A stretch of DNA of 64,000 nucleotides from Phycisphaeraceae bacterium (lineage in GTDB: Bacteria > Planctomycetota > Phycisphaerae > Phycisphaerales > UBA1924). The translations under genes were made by a program, and so were the position numbers. Location: the NCBI GenBank assembly GCA_019636615.1, contig JAHBXF010000002.1, positions 1,056,001-1,120,000 on the forward strand, read 5' to 3'. The notes beneath the pieces are model-generated. The model did not search any database. It was given only the letters and a program-made list of their open reading frames with translations, and was not told where the DNA came from. Below, one piece after another: positions 25,180 to 34,101 of the stretch; within the stretch, counting starts at the first letter, position 1; each line of letters begins with the position of its first letter.

Positions 25180-25306
25180 CGCACGCTCCTTGATCGCGGG
25201 CCACCCACGGGCCGGAAGGGCCCTCGGGCCCGGTGACGAGTCACCACCCCCGGGAGGCGATGTTACGCCCCCGGAGAAAGGTCGATGCTGCGAGCACGCA
25301 GGACGA

Positions 25307-27037
25307 TCAAACCCGTGCGGCGAGGGGGCTTTGCCTCGTGAAGGCCTGCCTGGCTTGTGCGGGGCAGGAGGAAGCCTCTTGTTCGAGCCGGGCACGCAGA
25401 GCCGGGTCGATTCTTCCCAGCAACCCGAGCGCGTCGTAGGTGTTCAAGAGCGAGCACGCCTGCATGCCGCGGTGCGCATCGTCGGCGTTGACGATCGGCC
25501 TGCCGAGGATTTCTTCGAGCATCTCCTGGGTGTAGGTGGGCTTGACCGCCGCGGTCGACTGGGTGCCGTACTGGCTCAGGTTCGAGGCGAAAATACCCGC
25601 GGCGCTGACCGGCAGAAAGTCTTCGTGCCGTATGCCTTCCCTCGCGACATACCCCAGCCGCACGAGTTCGTGGATGTCGGTCGTGTGCAGATCGTCGGGA
25701 TTGGCGGCCAACCCCACAGGGGTGGGTTCGTAGACAGCGTAGACAAGATCCGCTTCGAGCAGGCCCGGGAGTGTTCTGGGGAACGCCGCGAAATGAGAGG
25801 CGTATTCGGCCTCGTACGCGACAAAGTCGCTCTTGATGAGCGCGGTGCAGTTGCTCTGCTCCGCGCTGGCCAGGCACCTGTCGTAGAGCGCGCGTCCGCC
25901 GGGGGTGGTCGCGTAGAAGCGCTGCTCGATTTCGCCGAAGCGTGCCGTGTGGAAGATGTCTGTCTCGCTGCCGTCGGGGTTGGTGAAATGCACGGGCTCG
26001 GTGAGTGCCTTGTAGGCATCCTGGCGCAGCAGCACGGGCAGCCCGACGGGGGGGCCTTCGGTCGTATCTTTGAATCCCGAGTGTTTCAGATCCGTCAGTT
26101 TGGCGTCGGGCTCGCCCAGCCTGACCACGAGCCGATGCACCATGCCCTCGATCACTCCCGGGGAGGGCTGGGCCGCCTCGAAGGCATCGATCTGCTCGCG
26201 CGAGAGGTGCCTGAAACTCAGCCGCAGGAAGTCACGGTCGGCGTGCTGCGAGAGCCTGGCCAGCGAGGTATGGGCACGAAGCCTGAACGCGCTCTCATCG
26301 ATCTCGCCCATGCAGAACTTCATGGCCGCGGTGTAGAGGTCGATCCAGAACGTGTTGGGGGTGAGGTGGTTCAGGTGGTGGGCCTGAAAGCAGGCGATAT
26401 CGGCGGCGATCTTGAACCCACTCTCGCAGAGGTGCTGGTAAAGGCCCACATCGCGTGCCTGCCCTGTCCACCTGAAGATCCGCTCGACCCCTTCACGGAT
26501 CAACGCCCGGGCATCATCCCATGAAAGGCCGCCCTGCCGCTCGGACAACTCGATGAGCGCTTTGGCGCGATCGGTGAAAACCTGACGCTGCCCGAGGAGC
26601 GCGTCGATGCGATCCTTCGTCAGGGCGTCGAAGTAGTCGGTGCGGAGCAGCGATGTGAAGACACGGTGCTCTGGGTTGACCGCCGAACGGAACGCGGTGG
26701 CGATCACGGGCTGGCTCTTGGCGCCCACGCTTGTCATGTCGTAGAAGTTGTGGGGCTCCATCGCGAAGCAGGCGAAGAACCGTCCCACCCATCGGTACTC
26801 GTCCGCCCTGCCGATGCGGATGGCCCCGTGTCTTTCGCCGCTTGTCTTCCCGAGTTGCTCCTCGGATACCGAGAAGCCGCGGAAGAGGTGTGCGAGAAGA
26901 TCGCACACCACGCGGTTGCATTCGTGGTTGACCAGCAGTGACTTGTCGTAGAGGGGAACCTCTTTGCCGAACATGGTTGAGAGTTCGGCGAAGAGACGGT
27001 GCTGCATCTCGATCTTGTCGGCCAATCCATGACTCAT
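25307..27037 (-). CDS. 2-oxoadipate dioxygenase/decarboxylase (HglS/YdcJ, DUF1338 family)
   Basis: HglS-type enzymes are iron-dependent and convert 2-oxoadipate to D-2-hydroxyglutarate in lysine catabolism. The 576-residue product shows the DUF1338 motif HHLNHLTPNTFWIDLYTA (metal-binding His residues, about residues 214-231), the FGEIEQRFYATTPGGRALYD block (about 370-389) and the family's C-terminal FLPVSAAGIFASNL. It is longer than characterised members (about 450-470), with an extended N-terminal region and C-terminal tail. The ATG at 27037 is chosen because the frame before it is low-complexity and overlaps the VWA gene; only a weak ACGGA precedes it. It does not overlap neighbours, so it may be transcribed on its own. 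Confidence 0.85.
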   Translation of the reverse strand: MSHGLADKIEMQHRLFAELSTMFGKEVPLYDKSLLVNHECNRVVCDLLAHLFRGFSVSEEQLGKTSGERHGAIRIGRADEYRWVGRFFACFAMEPHNFYDMTSVGAKSQPVIATAFRSAVNPEHRVFTSLLRTDYFDALTKDRIDALLGQRQVFTDRAKALIELSERQGGLSWDDARALIREGVERIFRWTGQARDVGLYQHLCESGFKIAADIACFQAHHLNHLTPNTFWIDLYTAAMKFCMGEIDESAFRLRAHTSLARLSQHADRDFLRLSFRHLSREQIDAFEAAQPSPGVIEGMVHRLVVRLGEPDAKLTDLKHSGFKDTTEGPPVGLPVLLRQDAYKALTEPVHFTNPDGSETDIFHTARFGEIEQRFYATTPGGRALYDRCLASAEQSNCTALIKSDFVAYEAEYASHFAAFPRTLPGLLEADLVYAVYEPTPVGLAANPDDLHTTDIHELVRLGYVAREGIRHEDFLPVSAAGIFASNLSQYGTQSTAAVKPTYTQEMLEEILGRPIVNADDAHRGMQACSLLNTYDALGLLGRIDPALRARLEQEASSCPAQARQAFTRQSPLAARV

Positions 27038-27161
27038 GGTGTCTATCCGTTGAACCGGTTCAGAACCCGCCGGGGTATCCGCACCCGCCGCCGCGCTGCC
27101 CGTGCTTGATGGCCGGAACTTTAGCGCACGCGCGAATTGGTCCGCGGCGGGATGGGAGGGC

Positions 27162-30100
27162 TCAATCCTCGTTGAATCGCTCGGCCGCGCGGCGCTTGGC
27201 GGCCAGCAATCCCCCCGGGTCTGCGGGTTGTGGGGCTGAGCCGGGCGCGTCCGAAGGTGCTTGCGGACGGTTCGTGCTGATGGGCGCGGCCTGCCGGAGT
27301 CGTTCGGCACGACGACGATCGCGAGCGGCGGCGTTGAGCCGCTGGGCCTCTTCCAACCCGAGCGCCAGGGAGGCGTCTTCGTTGACTTTGGCTCCGCCGC
27401 CGCGCGTGCGGAGGGTTTCCAGGGTGGTCGCGGCCTCCGCGGCACGCGCTCGCCCGGAGGCGGCTTGCGCGGCGGGGTCGACACCCGAGAATCTCGTGCT
27501 GATCCAGCGATCCCAGGCGACCCGGCGCAGTCCGATATCCAGAACTGCGAGAAACGTGGCCCAAGGGAGCAGCCAAGGCCAGAGGGGCAAGACGGCTTCG
27601 CGCGGCTCGATGCCGGATCGGTCGAAGACCGCCGCCGAATCGAGCTGGCCCAGGGTGAAGACCTTTCCGTTGGTCCTCGCGGCGATCGCTCGCAGGAGTT
27701 CGTCGTTTGATTCGAGCGTGAGGTACTCGCTGCCTTCCTGCACGGTGAGCCCCGCGACGACAGGCCGCTGAGGGGCGCCACGCCGGATAGGCCTAATCAT
27801 GGCGACGGTGCTGCCTGCCTGCACGCCCGGGAGAGTACCTTCCAGAACTCCAACGCCCGAGGGGGAGAGTCGCAGGGTGCGAGAAGAGCCGTCGGGCATG
27901 AAGACCGTCGCCTCGGCGCTGAGCGCGTCGGCGTCGGAGGTTTCACCCTCGAGACGGATACGCAGGCGGTCGTCTTCGTGGGTGATCGATGCCCGCAGCC
28001 CTTCGCTCTCTGAGGTGGGGCGAGCGACCACCCTCACCAGCGCGTTCCAGAACTGCGAGTAGCCCGGCCAGTCGAGCCACGAACGCGCCCAGTCGTGGGC
28101 GTCTGAAGTGAAGGCTGCGACCTGTCCGAGCCCGGCCTGCCAGTAGGCGAGCACGGGCTCGCCCCTGTTGCTCAGGACCGCGGTGGTGACGGATGGATCA
28201 GGGCGGGGCTGCGTGAGGGTGAGCCCGTGAAGGGGTGGCAGGTCTCCCAGGCCAGCAAGAACACCCGAGACGCCCGCGACCGTGACAGGATCGAATGTCT
28301 CCTCGCGGATCATCGGTGTGCGCTCGATACTGACGGCACGCAGGAACAACTGAGGAAGCGTGTTCGGGTTGAGCGCGAAGAAATATTCTCCGCCGCCGTT
28401 CTCGGCCATCCGCCTGAGTGTTTCCCGGTCAGCGTCGTCACCCACGCCGATCGTGGAGATGGAGATCCCCTCCTGGTGCAGCGCGGCCGCCTGCGCCGGA
28501 AGGATGGATGCTCGTTGCGAGATGCCGTCAGTCAAGAGCACGATGTGCTTTGTCTTGGCTTCGGCGCGTCGCAACTGCGAGGCCGCCATGTCCATAGCGG
28601 GACCGATGTTGGTGCCACCGCCGGGCATGATGTTCGTGACGGTGGCGCTTGTCGATCTCGGGTCGCTGTTGCGGGCGAGCGGGACAAGTAGATCCGCCCG
28701 GCTGTTGAACGTGACAACACCCACCAGGTCGTCGCGGTCCAGCGACCTGATCGCCAGCGCCGTGGCCTCGTTGGCAATTTCCTGCTGTGTGCGGTCGGAA
28801 CCCATGACGTAACGCCACATCGAGCCGGAGTTGTCGATGACGAAGACAATCGCCAACTCCGGCGTTACCAGGCGCTCCGGCAGATCGAGAAGAACCGGGA
28901 GCATGGGCTCAAGGCGCGAGCCGCGCCATGCACCGGCCCCGAACGCGCGTCGGCCGCCCAGCATGATCAAGCCGCCGCCGAAGTCTCTGACATAGACCTC
29001 CGCGGCGGTCACGAACGTCTCTGCAACCTGGTCGGCGGAAACATCCTGCAGGATGATCACGTCGTGCTCTTGCAGCGCGAGCAAGTCTGAGGGCGCCCCC
29101 TCGGGCGAGACGACCACAACCGAGTTGCCCCCTTCTCTGAGGGCGCCGGCGAGAGGGCCGGAGACTCCCCGGGGCTCTCCGCCGGTGACACCGTCAACGA
29201 TGAGCACCGTGCCGCGCCCCGGGGAAAGGGTGAAGGCCTCGGCGGTGTTGTTCTCGGTGACTGTGTCACCGACGAAAACCGGCATACCGAGTTCGTTTTC
29301 GACAACGTCGGGCTCGAAGACCGCCCTGAACCTGTGCACGCGGCGGTCGTCGAGTTTCACTTCGAGCCGTTCGATGCTGCGGCCCGCCGGGAGATTCACA
29401 CGCTTGCTCTCGAGCAGCCTCTGCCCTTGGCCCTCGGAAGCGCCGGACTGGATGCCCATCACGCGGAGTGTGCCCGAGGCGGCGCCCGTTGACCGCAGAA
29501 CCACGCGGAGGGCGACGACAGACTCCGCGGCGGCGGCCGCCGGCACGTCGAGTTGTTCGACGATCACCTCGTCGGCGAGTCTGAAACTGAGAGGCACGAC
29601 ATCAACGGGCACCCCGACGCCTTGAGAAGCGGCGGCGAGTGCATCACCGCTGGTCTGGTTTCCGTCGCTGAAGAGGAGAAGCCGTGCTGAGGCTCGCGCG
29701 GGCACCAGTGATCTGCCCAGTTCGATCGCGCGGGCGATGTTGGTTCCGTCGGCTAAGCGCCAATCGAGCGACCGGCCGCTGGGATCGGCCTCGCTCGGGG
29801 CCGCGACGGCCGCGGCACGTCCGTCAAAGACAACTACGCCCAGGAGGTCTTCGGGGGAGCGTGCGCGTGCGACCCGTGACAGCGCCTCGCGGGCCTGTTC
29901 GAGCGCCACATCGCGTCCCCCGTCATAAAACCGGCGCACCGAACCAGACACATCGACCAACGCGACCACCGCCAACGCGTGGCTCTTTCTCACGGTGCTC
30001 ACGCCCGCGAGCGCGGCGGTGAGCAGCACCAGCAGCACGAGCCTGACCACGATGCAGACGATCCGACGCGCCGGGGACATCGCGCTGAGCCACCACCACC

Positions 30101-30164
30101 CCACCCACACGGTGGGCAGCGCCAAGACCAGCAGCCACAACCATTGCGGGTAGTCGACTCTCAC
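27162..30164 (-). CDS. Large membrane protein with two VWA domains and a GATase1-like domain
   Basis: The 1000-residue product has two N-terminal membrane segments (about residues 8-25 and 33-56), then a first VWA domain with a DVSGS MIDAS motif (about 73), a beta-rich linker, a flavodoxin/GATase1-like domain (about 310-420, with GGGLIMLGGRRAFGAG), and a second VWA domain with DNSGSM (about 442) and a TDGIS loop (about 545). A membrane segment near 820-840 (LWPWLLPWATFLAVLDIGL) precedes a basic cytoplasmic tail. This is the BatA/BatB-like architecture found in planctomycetes, of unknown function, probably metal-dependent protein binding in the envelope. The GTG at 30164 follows the zinc-ribbon gene by 14 nt. 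Confidence 0.82.
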   Translation of the reverse strand: MRVDYPQWLWLLVLALPTVWVGWWWLSAMSPARRIVCIVVRLVLLVLLTAALAGVSTVRKSHALAVVALVDVSGSVRRFYDGGRDVALEQAREALSRVARARSPEDLLGVVVFDGRAAAVAAPSEADPSGRSLDWRLADGTNIARAIELGRSLVPARASARLLLFSDGNQTSGDALAAASQGVGVPVDVVPLSFRLADEVIVEQLDVPAAAAAESVVALRVVLRSTGAASGTLRVMGIQSGASEGQGQRLLESKRVNLPAGRSIERLEVKLDDRRVHRFRAVFEPDVVENELGMPVFVGDTVTENNTAEAFTLSPGRGTVLIVDGVTGGEPRGVSGPLAGALREGGNSVVVVSPEGAPSDLLALQEHDVIILQDVSADQVAETFVTAAEVYVRDFGGGLIMLGGRRAFGAGAWRGSRLEPMLPVLLDLPERLVTPELAIVFVIDNSGSMWRYVMGSDRTQQEIANEATALAIRSLDRDDLVGVVTFNSRADLLVPLARNSDPRSTSATVTNIMPGGGTNIGPAMDMAASQLRRAEAKTKHIVLLTDGISQRASILPAQAAALHQEGISISTIGVGDDADRETLRRMAENGGGEYFFALNPNTLPQLFLRAVSIERTPMIREETFDPVTVAGVSGVLAGLGDLPPLHGLTLTQPRPDPSVTTAVLSNRGEPVLAYWQAGLGQVAAFTSDAHDWARSWLDWPGYSQFWNALVRVVARPTSESEGLRASITHEDDRLRIRLEGETSDADALSAEATVFMPDGSSRTLRLSPSGVGVLEGTLPGVQAGSTVAMIRPIRRGAPQRPVVAGLTVQEGSEYLTLESNDELLRAIAARTNGKVFTLGQLDSAAVFDRSGIEPREAVLPLWPWLLPWATFLAVLDIGLRRVAWDRWISTRFSGVDPAAQAASGRARAAEAATTLETLRTRGGGAKVNEDASLALGLEEAQRLNAAARDRRRAERLRQAAPISTNRPQAPSDAPGSAPQPADPGGLLAAKRRAAERFNED

Positions 30165-30178
30165 GGTGGCACTAGATC

Positions 30179-30733
30179 CTATTCAGGTCTGCCGCCGCCC
30201 ATTGCCCCGCCCGGCCGCAGAGAGATGGAGACTGAGTGATGTGGCCCGCCGATGGACCAGTCGCTGGCCTTGATCACGATCACGGGGGGCCCATCCGCCC
30301 GACCCAGCCTCCACCTCGCGCCGCACTCGGGGCAGGTTGTGACCCCCTCCCGACAAGATTCGACGCCTGTGAGGTCGTACCGGCATGCGGCGCACTGCCT
30401 TCGACTTCGCATCCAAGCGACTGAATCTGCGATGTGACGCTTGAGCCCGGCCCCCGCCGCGAGCATGAGCGACATCGCGACGACCATCAGGAGCGATGCC
30501 ACCGGGCTGAAGAGCACCATCGCCACCACAAAGGGCCCGTTCGTCACCGCCAGCCAGATCAACAGGGCCGGGATGCCCGCGAGGGCCGCGATGGGCAACA
30601 AGGGACCCCGCCACGACAGGTAACCAAGGAGCACGCGCCAGCGAGCCAACCCTGTGTGCGTGCCCCTGGGCCGCCAGTGCCATGGCACGCGGACACGTTT
30701 CCCGGCATCGTCTGCAAATGGCACGCGGATCAC
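30179..30733 (-). CDS. Small membrane protein with CxxC...CPECG zinc ribbon
   Basis: The 184-residue product has two membrane segments (about residues 44-66 and 70-95) followed by a soluble zinc ribbon with CAACRYDLTG (about 114) and CPECGARW (about 135), then a short basic tail. The start is a GTG at 30733 and no ribosome binding site is obvious, so the N-terminus is uncertain. It is 14 nt upstream of the VWA gene and probably cotranscribed with it. The ribbon matches that of the membrane protein at 18593-19318. The YDLTG version is typical of Phycisphaerae-type proteins in my experience; the function is unknown. Confidence 0.65.
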   Translation of the reverse strand: MIRVPFADDAGKRVRVPWHWRPRGTHTGLARWRVLLGYLSWRGPLLPIAALAGIPALLIWLAVTNGPFVVAMVLFSPVASLLMVVAMSLMLAAGAGLKRHIADSVAWMRSRRQCAACRYDLTGVESCREGVTTCPECGARWRLGRADGPPVIVIKASDWSIGGPHHSVSISLRPGGAMGGGRPE

Positions 30734-30801
30734 AGCCAGATGGTTCGCCGGGTATCACCGACGGGTTTCAGCACCCGCCCACCCCACACCGCCGGTCCTC
30801 T

Positions 30802-30807
30802 TATAGT
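30802..30807 (+). promoter_or_regulatory. TANNNT -10 box for leaderless start of MBL hydrolase 1
   Basis: TATAGT ends 6 nt before the ATG at 30814, which places the predicted transcription start on the start codon. No ribosome binding site is present. See the leaderless finding. Confidence 0.5.
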
Positions 30808-30813
30808 TGATGC

Positions 30814-31890
30814 ATGAACACCCAATGCACCCCCCGGCAGACTGGCGGTTTGTTCTCGCGTCGGTCCCTCCTGCGGGCCGCCGCGCTCTCGCTGCCGCTG
30901 GCCCCGCTCGTCGCCGCGGCGGGCAGATCGCACGCCCGCGCCGCGGTGCCGACCGGCGATGAGACTTTCTACAAGTGGGACCGGATCGCCGATGGGGTCT
31001 TTGCCGCAACCACGCGCTACGCGGACGAGAACAATGTTGTGGGGGGCAACTGCGTGCTGCTGGTGCACGGCGACGGGTGTGTGCTGATCGACACGATGCA
31101 GGCAGTTCTGGGTGGATCGCTGCGGCGTGAGGCCTCGCTCACAGCCGGCGCGGCGATCACCCACGTCTTCAACTCGCACCACCACTTCGACCACGCGGGG
31201 GGCAACCACGCCTTCACGGCGGATTGCACCGTGGCGGCCCACCCTCGCTGTGCACAGCGTCTCGCACGCGACTTCAGGAATCTCATCGCGCAGATCGACG
31301 CCCGGGTAGAGACACTCTCCCAGATGGAGGGGGAGGCCGCCGCGAAAGCCACGGCCGATGCGCGTGCGTTCAAGGAAGGCCTCGCGAGCATGAAGCCCAC
31401 GGCCTTCACGCCGACCAGCTTGATCGAGAAGGACACAACGTTCACGTTCGGCACGCACGAGTTGCGCACAGAGCACGTGGGCGCCGGCCACACCGACAAC
31501 GACATTTTCTATTTCCTGCCCAGGTCGAATGTGCTCGTGACGGGCGATCTTGTCTTCAACCGCTGGCATCCTTTCTTTGATGCGTCGGCCAACGCCACGA
31601 GCGCCGGGTGGCTCAACTCGCTGCGCCGGATGCGTGCGGTGTGCAACAACGATACCGTCGTGATCCCGGGCCATGGCGCTCCAGGCACCCCCGCCATCAT
31701 CGATGACCAGATCGCCTACTTCGAGCGGCTGCGCAGCGCCGCCGCCGAGGCGATCGCCGCGGGCACGCCACGAGAGGCGTTTGTCAAGACGCGCATCGCC
31801 GAACACGCCGACTTCCGGCTTGCCATGGCCGCGGGGCTCGCGCTGGGCGGGGTGTATGACGAGATCCGCAAGGAAAAAGCCGAGCCGTGA
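30814..31890 (+). CDS. Exported metallo-beta-lactamase-fold hydrolase 1
   Basis: The 358-residue product has a twin-arginine signal (SRRSLLRAAALSLPLAPLVAAA, cleavage near residue 42) and a complete metallo-beta-lactamase fold: NSHHHFDHAGGNHAF (about residues 120-134) gives the HxHxDH site, GAGHTDND (about 223-230) the third His, TGDLVF (about 242) the bridging Asp and IPGHGAPG (about 282) the last His. This resembles MBL proteins linked to periplasmic quinoprotein or sulfur metabolism. It is paralogous to the next gene. The exported location rules out tRNA-processing relatives. Substrate unknown. Confidence 0.85.
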   Translation: MNTQCTPRQTGGLFSRRSLLRAAALSLPLAPLVAAAGRSHARAAVPTGDETFYKWDRIADGVFAATTRYADENNVVGGNCVLLVHGDGCVLIDTMQAVLGGSLRREASLTAGAAITHVFNSHHHFDHAGGNHAFTADCTVAAHPRCAQRLARDFRNLIAQIDARVETLSQMEGEAAAKATADARAFKEGLASMKPTAFTPTSLIEKDTTFTFGTHELRTEHVGAGHTDNDIFYFLPRSNVLVTGDLVFNRWHPFFDASANATSAGWLNSLRRMRAVCNNDTVVIPGHGAPGTPAIIDDQIAYFERLRSAAAEAIAAGTPREAFVKTRIAEHADFRLAMAAGLALGGVYDEIRKEKAEP

Positions 31891-31952
31891 TCCAGCGTTG
31901 CCATGCCGGGCACTCCCCGGCGGCTCTCCCACCGTTTCACAGGACAGATGCC

Positions 31953-32963
31953 ATGGAGAACTCGCCGATGAAACTCACCCGTCGCGGGGCCATCTGCACG
32001 GCACTCGCCGCGCCTTTTCTCCTGGGGGCGCGTCGAGCGCCGGCTCATCATGCTGAACCGAGCAAAGATCGATTCCTGACGTGGACACCCGTTGGCGATA
32101 AGGCATGGGCGGCCTTCGGGCAGGGGGGCAACAGCCTTCTGGTGCGTACGGCCGAGGGTTCGATCCTCGTGGACTGCAAGAACTCGCCGTTCGGCGAGGT
32201 CTTGCGCCGAGAAGCGGTGTCTCTCGCCGGCCCTGTCGCGCTGGTGATCAACACCCACCACCACGCCGATCACACCGGGGGCAACCACGCCTTCAGCGGC
32301 GACGTTGAGATCTGGGCCCACGACAACTGCACGCCGCGGGTGATCGGCCAGATGAACCGCTACATCGCCCAGATCAAGGAGAGTGTTGGGCAGGTGCCCG
32401 ATGACGGCCGAGAGGTGAGCAGAGCCGTGGTGGATGACGTCAAACGTCTGTATTCGACCGCGGCCCGCCTCAAACCCGAGCAGTTTGTGGCGAAAGTCAC
32501 CTTTGGCCGCGAACGAACGCACACGCTCGGCGGGGTCGAGTTTTCGCTCTTTCATGCCGGGCCCGGCCACACCGACAACGACATCTCGGTGCACTTCCCC
32601 TCGCTCAATATCGTGCACACCGGGGATCTTCTGTTCCGCGGGATGCATCCGTTCATTGACGCATCGGCCGCCGGAAGCACCCGGGGCTGGCAGTCCGCCC
32701 TTGACCGCCTGCTGCCGCGGTGCAACGACAGCACCGTCGTTGTGCCCGGGCATGGTGAACTGGCCAACCGGGAGGCCATCCGCGAACAGCACCGGTACTT
32801 CTCGACGCTGCGTGAAATCGTGCGTGACGCCCGGGCCGCCGGACGAACCCGGCGGGAAGTCAGCGAACTCGACCCGGCACAGTTGCCCAAACTCGATCGA
32901 CCTGAACTGCGCCGAATCGCGCTCGGGGCAGTTTTCGATGAACTCTCGGCCGACAACCCCTGA
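31953..32963 (+). CDS. Exported metallo-beta-lactamase-fold hydrolase 2
   Basis: The 336-residue product begins MENSPMKLTRRGAICTALAAPFLLG, a short twin-arginine-like signal. Metal ligands: NTHHHADHTGGNHAF (about residues 105-119), GPGHTDND (about 203), TGDLLF (about 222) and VPGHGEL (about 263). It keeps many positions in common with the upstream paralogue (LRREA, GNHAF, GHTDND, HPF.DASA, CN..TVV.PGHG), so a tandem duplication is clear. AGGA lies 8 nt before the ATG at 31953; an ATG at 31968 is possible. It is followed by the lipoprotein gene after 25 nt. Confidence 0.85.
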   Translation: MENSPMKLTRRGAICTALAAPFLLGARRAPAHHAEPSKDRFLTWTPVGDKAWAAFGQGGNSLLVRTAEGSILVDCKNSPFGEVLRREAVSLAGPVALVINTHHHADHTGGNHAFSGDVEIWAHDNCTPRVIGQMNRYIAQIKESVGQVPDDGREVSRAVVDDVKRLYSTAARLKPEQFVAKVTFGRERTHTLGGVEFSLFHAGPGHTDNDISVHFPSLNIVHTGDLLFRGMHPFIDASAAGSTRGWQSALDRLLPRCNDSTVVVPGHGELANREAIREQHRYFSTLREIVRDARAAGRTRREVSELDPAQLPKLDRPELRRIALGAVFDELSADNP

Positions 32964-32988
32964 CCGCACACTTCCACAGAGCACCCCC

Positions 32989-34008
32989 ATGCCAGCACCT
33001 GCATCATCGCTGCGTTTCTTTCTGGCTGTCACGATCGCCGCGGCGGGGGCCATATCTTGCACCACGAAAGATCCTCAGAACACCGCGGCCGCGACCAGCC
33101 GACCTCCCTCGAAAGCACCGGCGGATAACGCCTACCCCGGCGTGAACTCTGTGGGCTACGACCGGGGTGTGTGGCAACAACTGCTCACCGATGCTCCCAA
33201 AATTCGTCGCTCTGTTGTCTACACGAGCACCGGCGTGCAGGCGACAACCGAGAGCGACGACCCCGCGGTGATCGCCCGCATCAAAGACCACGCCGCGGCC
33301 ATGCAGGCGCGGATGAAGACCGGCGCGCGGGTCAGGGTGTGGGACCCTGTCTTTCAAGACCTCTTTGATCATCACGACGCAGTGCGTCTTGAAGTCACCC
33401 AGACCGGGAACGGCGTCAGGATTGTGGAAGCCGCGGACTCTCCCGAGGTGGTTTCCCTGCTCTGGTCTCACGCGGCCGGCGTGAGCGACTTCGTTCGAGA
33501 AGGGCACGAGGCAGGCGGACGGGCGACCGCGCGGATATCCCCGGGCATGCCCCCTGCCTCGGAAGTGAGCATCGGCGGCGTTCGGCACCGGATACTGCTT
33601 TCACAACCCGATGCCGCGCAACTGGCCATGCTCGCCGCGGCCGGCGCCAGCGAGGTTGTCAACTTCCGGCACGCCGCGGAGCACGCGGCGTACGACGAAT
33701 CTGCCGCCGCGGAAGGGCAGGGGCTGCGGTACTGCTCGCTGCCCTACGGCACCGCGGAAGAACTCACCGATGATCTCATCACCGCCACCCGCAAGATTCT
33801 CCGCGAGGCAGAGGCGAACGGCGCCACGGTGGTTCTGCACTGCCGCACCGGCAACCGCGTGGGCCCGGGGTGGATCGCCTGGCGCGTGCTCGACGGCCGC
33901 GTCCCACTCGAGCAAGCCGTCCGGGAAGCCCGGTTCATGCAGATGGTCTCACCCGCGTATGAACGGCGCGCCCGTGAGTATGTTCGTGACCACGCAGCGC
34001 GTTCCTGA
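32989..34008 (+). CDS. Lipoprotein with C-terminal Cys-x4-Arg phosphatase-like domain
   Basis: The 339-residue product has a signal peptide with an ISC lipobox (Cys near residue 20). The middle region (about 40-185) is a conserved-looking domain I do not recognise, with RVRVWDPVFQDLF and VQTTESDD-type segments. The C-terminal region (about 185-335) resembles the DUF442/beta-lactamase hydrolase-like phosphatase fold: VLHCRTGNRVGPGWIAWR, where Cys is followed by Arg after four residues, the same spacing as in DUF442 proteins and one shorter than in classical tyrosine phosphatases. DUF442 domains are often fused to or next to MBL-fold persulfide dioxygenases, which agrees with the two upstream genes. 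ATG at 32989. Confidence 0.72.
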   Translation: MPAPASSLRFFLAVTIAAAGAISCTTKDPQNTAAATSRPPSKAPADNAYPGVNSVGYDRGVWQQLLTDAPKIRRSVVYTSTGVQATTESDDPAVIARIKDHAAAMQARMKTGARVRVWDPVFQDLFDHHDAVRLEVTQTGNGVRIVEAADSPEVVSLLWSHAAGVSDFVREGHEAGGRATARISPGMPPASEVSIGGVRHRILLSQPDAAQLAMLAAAGASEVVNFRHAAEHAAYDESAAAEGQGLRYCSLPYGTAEELTDDLITATRKILREAEANGATVVLHCRTGNRVGPGWIAWRVLDGRVPLEQAVREARFMQMVSPAYERRAREYVRDHAARS

Positions 34009-34101
34009 ATCTCTCGGGAGTTTGGAACCCGACACACGCGGCGGGCCTCTCAACACGACGAGATCTGTGCGCTGCACCGTCCCCCTCGGTCTGGAGCAAC
34101 C

